Below, piece by piece: positions 5,421 through 10,253 of a DNA stretch of 10,253 nt. Each line of letters begins with the position of its first letter. Positions within the stretch are counted from its first letter, which is position 1. The position numbers and the translations under genes are program-made. The stretch comes from Desulfitobacterium sp. (lineage in GTDB: Bacteria; Bacillota; Desulfitobacteriia; Desulfitobacteriales; Desulfitobacteriaceae), in contig JAAZLD010000124.1 in NCBI GenBank assembly GCA_012799495.1, positions 1 through 10,253 of the forward strand, written 5' to 3'. Under the pieces are notes generated by a model, which worked only from the letters and a program-made list of their open reading frames with translations, did not search any database and had not been told where the DNA came from.

Positions 5421-6726
5421 CGGTATGCTTTCCCAGGAAGAAATCGATGCCTTGTTGGGAGGAAACCTTGAGGCTGATCCCCCAGCTACAGAAGAACCTG
5501 TTGAAGAATTTACTGAAATAGAAAAAGACGCCATAGGGGAAATAGCAAATATATCTATGGGTACCGCCGCTACCACTTTATCCCAAATTTTAGGTAAGAA
5601 GGTGGAGATTACTACTCCTAAGGTAGATCTGGCGTCCTCTGAACAAATACGCAAAGATTATCCTGTTCCATCTGTTATTGTGGAAATCCAATATAAATCT
5701 GGAATTCAAGGTTCTAACCTTTTGATATTATCCCAAAGGGATGGAGCCGTTATTGTAGACTTGATGATGGGAGGAACTGGATTAAATCCTCCCGATACAC
5801 TAGATGAGTTAGCCATTAGTGGTGTAGGTGAAGCTATGAACCAAATGATGGGTTCAGCTGCTACTTCTATGTCCACAATGTTTAATTCTGTAGTGGATAT
5901 AACTCCTCCTAATCTAGTCTTAAATGAAATGACTGAAGGGGAAGAAGATGTTATCAGCTCCTTCCTTAATGGAGATGGAAGATTAGTTCGCGTATCCTTC
6001 CGGATGGTAGTGGAGGATGTGATTGATAGTATCTTAGTTCAGGTGATTCCTGTTGATGTGGCTAAAGGTATGGTAAGCAAACTAATGGGAGGTATGGATG
6101 GCTCTGAAGAACCAGAGGCTCAACAACCTCAACCTCAGGGAGCTCACCAGGAACCTCAGGTTCAAAGCCCCCAGGCTCAGGCTCAACCACAGCCTCAGCC
6201 TCAGGTTCAACCTCAACCTCAGTTCCAGGCTCAACCCCAACCCCAACCTCAACATCAATATGAGCCCCAACCTCAACAGCAATACTATCAACAACCCCAA
6301 TATCAACAACCTCAATATCAACAACCTCAATTACAGCAATCTCAATACCAACAATCTCAACCAGGTGGGTCACAGAACTATGGGCAGTTTGGAGCTCCTT
6401 CTACACCGGTACAACCGGCTCAATTTGCTCCATTGCATCCTGTAGACCCTATTCGCGGTCAGGATAATCTGGATTTAATTCTTGATGTGCCCTTGCATGT
6501 CAGTGTTGAACTGGGTAAAGCGAAGAAAACCATCAAAGAGATCCTGGAACTTGGCCCAGGCTCAGTTATTGAGTTGGATCGCTTGGCGGGAGAGCCAGTG
6601 GATATGATAGTCAATGGCAAGTTAGTTGCTAAATGTGAAGTTGTAGTGATTAACGAGACTTTTGGTATCCGCATTACAGATATTATTCAGCCCAGTGAAC
6701 GAATGAATAAGGCCATGGGCCTCTAA
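5413..6726 (+). CDS. fliY: FliY, motor switch protein with CheY-P phosphatase motifs
   Basis: FliY replaces FliN in Gram-positive flagella and removes phosphate from CheY-P at the switch. The 437-residue product has four parts. First is a FliM-like CheY-docking peptide, LSQEEIDALLGG (6-17). Second is a CheC-type domain with two complete active-site motifs (D/S-x3-E-x2-N-x22-P): Asp39-Glu43-Asn46-Pro69 and Ser136-Glu140-Asn143-Pro166. Third is a Gln/Pro-rich linker of about 110 residues (roughly 235-350). Fourth is a FliN/SpoA domain at about 353-430 (LDLILDVPLHVSVELG onward). B. subtilis FliY is about 378 residues, so the extra length is mainly linker. I chose the ATG at 5413, 7 nt after GGAAGGG, over the upstream TTG at 5392. 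It overlaps fliM by 8 nt. Both phosphatase motifs look intact, so the enzyme is expected to be active. Confidence 0.96.
   Translation: MGNGMLSQEEIDALLGGNLEADPPATEEPVEEFTEIEKDAIGEIANISMGTAATTLSQILGKKVEITTPKVDLASSEQIRKDYPVPSVIVEIQYKSGIQGSNLLILSQRDGAVIVDLMMGGTGLNPPDTLDELAISGVGEAMNQMMGSAATSMSTMFNSVVDITPPNLVLNEMTEGEEDVISSFLNGDGRLVRVSFRMVVEDVIDSILVQVIPVDVAKGMVSKLMGGMDGSEEPEAQQPQPQGAHQEPQVQSPQAQAQPQPQPQVQPQPQFQAQPQPQPQHQYEPQPQQQYYQQPQYQQPQYQQPQLQQSQYQQSQPGGSQNYGQFGAPSTPVQPAQFAPLHPVDPIRGQDNLDLILDVPLHVSVELGKAKKTIKEILELGPGSVIELDRLAGEPVDMIVNGKLVAKCEVVVINETFGIRITDIIQPSERMNKAMGL
6286..6360 (+). repeat. Five tandem 15-bp repeats in the fliY linker
   Basis: Five in-frame 15-bp units lie head to tail. Units 2 and 3 (6301-6315, 6316-6330) are identical, TATCAACAACCTCAA; unit 1 differs by one base, and units 4 and 5 (6331-6345, 6346-6360) have diverged. 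They encode YQQPQ three times, then LQQSQ and YQQSQ (FliY residues 292-316). The 15-bp unit keeps frame, so changes in copy number would alter linker length without breaking the gene. Confidence 0.9.
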
Positions 6727-6796
6727 TGTCTGAAAGATATAGGTCACTGAAGAAAGAAATATCAGAATCCAAGATTATATTTACATCTGGATAATT

Positions 6797-6803
6797 AAGG
6801 AGG
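6797..6803 (+). promoter_or_regulatory. Strong ribosome binding site for cheY (GTG start)
   Basis: AAGGAGG is a near-perfect Shine-Dalgarno, 7 nt before a GTG at 6811. It fixes the start of cheY, which has no suitable ATG. It is the strongest such site in the window and follows an 84-nt untranslated gap, which fits independent and efficient initiation of cheY. Confidence 0.8.
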
Positions 6804-6810
6804 AAAAATT

Positions 6811-7173
6811 GTGGGTGCTAGTGTTTTAATTGTGGATGATGCAGCATTTATGCGGATGATGGTAAAGGATATTCTAACTAAAAATGGCTTTGATGTGGTG
6901 GGAGAGGCAGAAAACGGTGCAATAGCAGTAGATAAATATTCGGAACTAAAGCCAGATTTAGTTATTATGGATATTACCATGCCGGAAATGGATGGTTTAC
7001 AAGCGGTGCGGGAAATTCGCAAGCAAGATCCCCAAGCTAATATCATTATGTGTAGTGCTATGGGACAGCAAGCTATGGTTATTGACGCCATCCAATCAGG
7101 AGCTAAGGATTTTATCGTCAAACCCTTCCAAGCAGAAAGGGTGGTTGAAGCAGTTAATAAGGCGTTGAAGTAA
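6811..7173 (+). CDS. cheY: CheY, chemotaxis response regulator
   Basis: CheY is a single-domain receiver that is phosphorylated by CheA and binds the switch proteins FliM and FliY. The 120-residue product has all receiver landmarks: the acidic pair Asp9-Asp10, the phospho-acceptor Asp54 in VIMDITMPEMDG, Ser82 in the Thr/Ser position, Lys104 in FIVKPF, and no output domain. The GTG start at 6811 follows AAGGAGG by 7 nt and gives MGASVLIVDD. CheY lies between fliY and fliO, the place it occupies in the Bacillus fla/che operon. In that organism CheY-P promotes counter-clockwise rotation, and the same sign here is only an inference. The preceding 84-nt gap (6727-6810) shows no convincing promoter or terminator. 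Confidence 0.95.
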   Translation: MGASVLIVDDAAFMRMMVKDILTKNGFDVVGEAENGAIAVDKYSELKPDLVIMDITMPEMDGLQAVREIRKQDPQANIIMCSAMGQQAMVIDAIQSGAKDFIVKPFQAERVVEAVNKALK

Positions 7174-7174
7174 T

Positions 7175-7666
7175 ATGTCCAACTTTACCCTTGCTTTTGA
7201 TGAAAATGCACCTTACCGCCCGCCAGAGGTTTCGTCTACTCCAGGTACGGAACTAACAACCTTTAATGGAGGGCTAGTTATTACAGTCCTCATTCTTTTT
7301 CTAATTTTAGTTCTTGCCCTTTGGGTAATACGAAAAATGAATGGAATTACTTATAGAGGTATGCATGCTCCTTGGGCTAGGGTTTTGGACCGCCAAATGC
7401 TTACCTCTAATCAGTCTTTGTATCTAGTGGAAATAGCTGGGAAACTTCAAGTTTTAGCAGCTACTGATCACCAGATTACTAAGATTCAAGAGATTAATGA
7501 TCCAGAGCAGGCCTTAGAAATTCTCGATGAAATCGCTCATCGGCCTATTGAGAGAAGAGAAGGAGTCTTAGCAACACTGGCCCAGGGTCTTTTTGGAGGA
7601 AGAAGAAAGGGTCAGGAATCCTTTGAAAAAGAGCTGGAACGTTTGCTGGAGGAGGTGGAAAAATGA
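7175..7666 (+). CDS. fliO: FliO, flagellar export gate assembly protein
   Basis: FliO is a small membrane protein that helps assemble and stabilise the FliP ring and is not part of the finished gate. The 163-residue product starts with a polar segment (about 1-32), probably outside the membrane. One transmembrane helix follows at about 33-52 (GGLVITVLILFLILVLALWV), then a cytoplasmic domain with WARVLDRQMLTSNQSLYLVEIAGK, typical of the FliO family, and a charged helical tail. There is no obvious cleavable signal peptide. The ATG lies one base after the cheY stop. Its Shine-Dalgarno is weak (AATAAGGCG), so translation may rely on coupling to cheY. It overlaps fliP by 4 nt. FliO is poorly conserved, and the position before fliP supports the assignment strongly. 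Confidence 0.9.
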   Translation: MSNFTLAFDENAPYRPPEVSSTPGTELTTFNGGLVITVLILFLILVLALWVIRKMNGITYRGMHAPWARVLDRQMLTSNQSLYLVEIAGKLQVLAATDHQITKIQEINDPEQALEILDEIAHRPIERREGVLATLAQGLFGGRRKGQESFEKELERLLEEVEK

Positions 7667-8415
7667 CCACCTTATTTTCTCGGTTATTTTTGCGGTTATT
7701 TACGGCCACCACCTTTTTATTACTCCTTAAACCTAAGGCTTTATTAGCTGTAGGAATAACTATCGATTTAGGAACTACTACAGCAGAACAGACCAGCACC
7801 AGCTTGCAGCTTTTGCTTCTCTTAACTGTTCTTTCTTTGGCACCTGCAATTCTGGTCTTGATGACTTCCTTTACTCGGATTGTCATCGTCCTGTCTTTTA
7901 CGAGGAATGCTTTGGGAACCCAACAGCTCCCTCCTAATCAGGTGATTATTGGTCTAGCTTTGCTTCTAACATTTTTCGTCATGGCTCCTACTTGGAATGA
8001 GATCAATACCCAGGCTATTCAGCCTTATATCAGTGAAGAAATTACCCAAGGTGAAGCAATCAGTCAGGCGGAAGGATCTCTAAGACAATTTATGTTTCAA
8101 CAGACCCGGGAAAAGGATTTGGAGCTCTTTGTAAATCTAGCTCAGATGGACCGTCCCCAAACTTATGCCGATATACCTACCTATGTCCTTGTACCAGCCT
8201 TTGTGATTAGTGAGTTAAAAACCGCTTTCCAAATGGGTTTTGCCATTTTTATTCCCTTTATGGTTATTGATATGATCGTAGCTTCGGTCCTTATGTCTAT
8301 GGGTATGATGATGCTTCCACCGATGATGATTAGTTTACCTTTTAAAGTGTTGTTATTCGTTTTAGTAGATGGGTGGCATCTGGTGGTAGAGTCTTTAATC
8401 AGCAGTTTTTACTAA
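7663..8415 (+). CDS. fliP: FliP, flagellar type III export gate protein
   Basis: FliP forms the ring at the core of the FliP5-FliQ4-FliR1 export gate. The 250-residue product begins with a cleavable-type signal peptide (about 1-29, ending KPKALLA), which is usual for FliP and unusual among gate proteins. The conserved block LMTSFTRIVIVLSFTRNALGTQQLPPNQVIIGLALLLTFF is present at about 66-105, given here only as its position range with the central TRNALGTQQLPPNQV part being diagnostic. Hydrophobic helices lie near 48-69, 94-110, 186-210 and 225-248. The methionine-rich gate loop MSMGMMMLPPMM is at 211-222. The ATG overlaps the fliO stop by 4 nt and has GGAGGAGG nearby. The extracytoplasmic loop (about 111-175) looks complete. 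Confidence 0.97.
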   Translation: MTTLFSRLFLRLFTATTFLLLLKPKALLAVGITIDLGTTTAEQTSTSLQLLLLLTVLSLAPAILVLMTSFTRIVIVLSFTRNALGTQQLPPNQVIIGLALLLTFFVMAPTWNEINTQAIQPYISEEITQGEAISQAEGSLRQFMFQQTREKDLELFVNLAQMDRPQTYADIPTYVLVPAFVISELKTAFQMGFAIFIPFMVIDMIVASVLMSMGMMMLPPMMISLPFKVLLFVLVDGWHLVVESLISSFY

Positions 8416-8427
8416 GGGGGGCTGTAA

Positions 8428-8700
8428 ATGAGTGAAAATGACGTCTTGTATCTAGCAAAAGAAGCCTTGATGACAGCCCTAATGGTAGGTGGACCTGTAT
8501 TAGGTGCCAGCTTGCTGGTAGGTCTTTTAGTGAGTATTTTTCAGGCTATGACCCAGATTCAGGAGCAAACCCTCACCTTTATTCCTAAAATTCTAGCCAT
8601 TGTGGCAGTATTACTTTTATTAGGACCCTGGATGTTAAAGGTATTTACTGCTTATACCATCAACCTTTTTACGGACTTAGCTACTTTTGGCAAATACTAA
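8428..8700 (+). CDS. fliQ: FliQ, flagellar type III export gate protein
   Basis: FliQ is a small hairpin protein that wraps around the FliP-FliR core of the export gate. It has 90 residues, the normal size, with two transmembrane helices at about 14-37 and 52-76. Between them is the conserved cytoplasmic turn FQAMTQIQEQTLTFIPK (38-54), which is diagnostic of the FliQ/SpaQ/EscS family. The ATG follows AAGGGGGG (8414-8421) by 6 nt, and the gene starts 12 nt after the fliP stop. fliR follows 18 nt later. Nothing appears missing or unusual. Confidence 0.96.
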   Translation: MSENDVLYLAKEALMTALMVGGPVLGASLLVGLLVSIFQAMTQIQEQTLTFIPKILAIVAVLLLLGPWMLKVFTAYTINLFTDLATFGKY

Positions 8701-8718
8701 TTATCCCGGAGGAGTAAC

Positions 8719-9495
8719 ATGCTTTCAGAAATCTTGCAATGGAATTTAACCTTGTTCCTCCTCATTTTATGCCGTTGGACGGGAATGATCATGCTATCTC
8801 CGGTTTTTGGAGCTCGTGGGGTGCCAGCTATGGTCAAACTTGGCCTGGCTGCTGGGATTACAGTGATCCTTTATCCTTTGATTTTGGCAGATAATCCTCA
8901 GATCCCTACGGAAACTCTGGCCTATGTGGCTTTAATCATTAAGGAAACTTTAGTGGGCTTGGTCATTGGTTTTGTAATGTATACTATTACCGCTATTTTA
9001 GAAGGGGCAGGAAAGCTCATCGACTTATCTATGAGTTTTAATATGAGTGGTGCTATTGACCCTGTCTTTGGGGTTCAGAGTGCTTTGATTGGTAATTTCC
9101 AAATAGTTTTGGCTATTATGCTCATTTTAGCTACTAACGCTCATCACTATCTCATTGCTGCCATGGTCAAAAGTTATACTTATGTACCTATCAATCCTGA
9201 GGGGATTCCTCTAGGATTGAACTTCTATATACTTTTAATCCGGAACATTTTTTCCTTAGCAGTTCAATTAGCCCTCCCTGTAGTAGGTGCTATCTTCCTA
9301 GTAGAAATCGGTGTTGGGCTATTGATGCGGGCGGTGCCTCAGATGAATATTTTTTCCGTAATTTTCCCTGTGAAAATTCTCTTTGGTTTTATTATTCTTT
9401 TCTTATATATAGCTTTTTTCAGCGAATCCGTCTCCTTAATTTTCGATAATGTGATGAAATGGCTTTATAAACTGTATGAGGGGTGGGCCACTTGA
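8719..9495 (+). CDS. fliR: FliR, flagellar type III export gate protein
   Basis: FliR is the single-copy subunit that completes the FliP-FliQ-FliR gate and contacts FlhB. The 258-residue product is strongly hydrophobic, with membrane segments near 8-28, 40-57, 70-97, 125-148, 168-200 and 212-237. Recognisable family features include the early RWTGMIMLSPVFGARGVP (19-36), the segment GKLIDLSMSFNMSG at 98-111, and the late AVPQMNIFSVIFPVKI (205-220). The ATG follows GGAGGAG at 8708-8714. The last codons overlap the flhB TTG start by 4 nt (TTGA). In some Clostridia FliR is fused to FlhB. Here they are separate genes, because the fliR stop at 9493-9495 is clear and the flhB frame differs. Confidence 0.97.
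   Translation: MLSEILQWNLTLFLLILCRWTGMIMLSPVFGARGVPAMVKLGLAAGITVILYPLILADNPQIPTETLAYVALIIKETLVGLVIGFVMYTITAILEGAGKLIDLSMSFNMSGAIDPVFGVQSALIGNFQIVLAIMLILATNAHHYLIAAMVKSYTYVPINPEGIPLGLNFYILLIRNIFSLAVQLALPVVGAIFLVEIGVGLLMRAVPQMNIFSVIFPVKILFGFIILFLYIAFFSESVSLIFDNVMKWLYKLYEGWAT
9478..9487 (+). promoter_or_regulatory. Ribosome binding site supporting a TTG start for flhB
   Basis: GAGGGGTGGG lies inside the end of fliR, with its AGGGG core 8 nt before the TTG at 9492. There is no ATG in the flhB frame until codon 30, which would remove the conserved ATPRRREEARRKGQV region, so the TTG is the only start that preserves the family N-terminus. Confidence 0.75.
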
Positions 9496-10253
9496 GTAGT
9501 AGCGAAAAGACTTTTAAGGCCACGCCTAGGCGCAGGGAAGAAGCCCGCCGCAAAGGTCAAGTATTTAAGAGTACAGAGATGGTCTCAGCTTTACTCTTGG
9601 CCAGTTTTATTGGAGTATTGAAGTTTTGGTTTCCCATTATGATCGAAAAAGTTCAGGAGCTTTTTGTTCATATATATAACTTACCTTTTGATTGGACTAT
9701 TAACTCTGTGGCAACTATCTCTAGGGAAGTAGGGCTAGTAGTAGCTCAGATTATGGCTCCATTACTAATTGTAGGAGCACTTATTGCCACAGGTGCTAAT
9801 TATGTGCAAGTTCGTTCACTTTTTACTGTGGAACCCTTAAAGCCCCAACTAAGCCGGATTAGCCCTATTAGTGGGGCAAAGCGGATGTTTGGGGTTAGGG
9901 CATGGGTGGAATTGGCTAAGGCTTTATTAAAGATTATTTTTATCGGTTATTTTCTTGTAGCAACTTTCCGGGACAACTTCGAAGTTTTTCCTGCTATGGC
10001 TCGTTTTACAGTGGGACAAGGGGCAGTTTTTATTGGCAATCTGGTAATCGATCTCGGGTGGAAAATTGCCCTTTCTTTCTTTATTATCGCAGCTATTGAC
10101 TTTTTGTATCAGTGGTGGGATTATGAGAAAAATTTGAGAATGTCCCATCAGGAAGTTAAACAGGAATATAAGCAATCAGAAGGTGATCCCCAGATTAAAG
10201 GGGAAATAAAGAGAACACAACGGGCCATGTCTTTGAACCGGATGATTCAGGAT
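9492..10253 (+). CDS. flhB: FlhB, export substrate-specificity switch protein (5' part only)
   Basis: FlhB is the gate protein that switches export from rod/hook to filament subunits after self-cleavage of its cytoplasmic domain. The window holds 254 codons, open to its edge. The N-terminus has the diagnostic KATPRRREEARRKGQVFKS (9-27). Hydrophobic segments lie near 31-50, 81-103, 140-158 and 176-205, matching the four-helix FlhB membrane domain. The cytoplasmic linker YEKNLRMSHQEVKQEYKQSEGDPQIKGEIK (211-240) is strongly conserved; only its key residues MSHQEVK and EGDPQIK are needed to recognise it. The NPTH cleavage motif would follow just downstream and is not visible. Translation probably starts at TTG 9492, overlapping the fliR stop by 4 nt (TTGA), with GAGGGGTGGG upstream. 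flhA is the expected next gene, but this is not seen. Confidence 0.95.
   Translation, partial: MSSSEKTFKATPRRREEARRKGQVFKSTEMVSALLLASFIGVLKFWFPIMIEKVQELFVHIYNLPFDWTINSVATISREVGLVVAQIMAPLLIVGALIATGANYVQVRSLFTVEPLKPQLSRISPISGAKRMFGVRAWVELAKALLKIIFIGYFLVATFRDNFEVFPAMARFTVGQGAVFIGNLVIDLGWKIALSFFIIAAIDFLYQWWDYEKNLRMSHQEVKQEYKQSEGDPQIKGEIKRTQRAMSLNRMIQD

Noticed and set aside
6062..6373. Open frames on the minus strand opposite the fliY Gln/Pro linker (Val/Glu-rich or Leu/Arg-rich peptides)
   Set aside because: They are a by-product of the repetitive CAA/CCT codons: the repeat contains no stop in several frames. No ribosome site or conserved motif supports them.
1..10253. A sigma-28/SigD flagellar promoter, phase-variation invertible element, insertion sequence or defence cassette
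   Set aside because: I looked for SigD-like boxes in the gaps, terminal inverted repeats and genes foreign to a flagellar operon and saw none; every gene is explained by standard flagellar assembly and chemotaxis.

Overview
The window is one continuous stretch of a flagellar (fla/che-type) operon. Every gene is on the + strand, and there is no sign of mobile DNA, CRISPR, rRNA or tRNA. The gene order is fliF (3' end only) - fliG - fliH - fliI - fliJ - flbD/swrD - fliL - fliM - fliY - cheY - fliO - fliP - fliQ - fliR - flhB (5' part only). The pairing of FliY (a FliN-like protein fused to CheC-type phosphatase motifs) with an FlbD/SwrD protein, purine-rich ribosome binding sites and moderate-to-low GC point to a Gram-positive Firmicute. 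The anaerobic Clostridia (Desulfitobacterium-like Peptococcaceae) are my best guess. That lineage assignment is an inference and cannot be proved from the window.

Positions 1-3726 encode rotor and export-ATPase parts: the tail of the MS-ring protein FliF, the rotor protein FliG, and the cytoplasmic ATPase complex FliH-FliI-FliJ. Positions 3723-4357 hold flbD/swrD and the stator-associated membrane protein fliL. After a 67-nt gap with a possible internal promoter, positions 4425-7173 encode the switch and its input: FliM, FliY (two intact phosphatase motifs, a long Gln/Pro-rich linker and a C-terminal SpoA domain) and CheY. Positions 7175-10253 encode the membrane export gate FliO-FliP-FliQ-FliR and the first 254 residues of FlhB.

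The genes form a tightly coupled transcription unit. Many neighbours overlap by 4 to 38 nt, and the only non-coding gaps above 20 nt are 4358-4424 (67 nt) and 6727-6810 (84 nt). Functionally, FliF/FliG/FliM/FliY make the rotor and switch, phospho-CheY binds FliM and FliY to set rotation, FliY also dephosphorylates CheY, and FliHIJ plus FliOPQR-FlhB export the rod, hook and filament subunits.

I do not see an undescribed biological system here. The points most worth a second look are the direct fliJ-flbD junction, with no hook genes (fliK, flgD, flgE) at the place where Bacillus-type operons carry them, and the long, repeat-derived Gln/Pro linker in FliY, with its C-rich, G-poor mRNA stretch.
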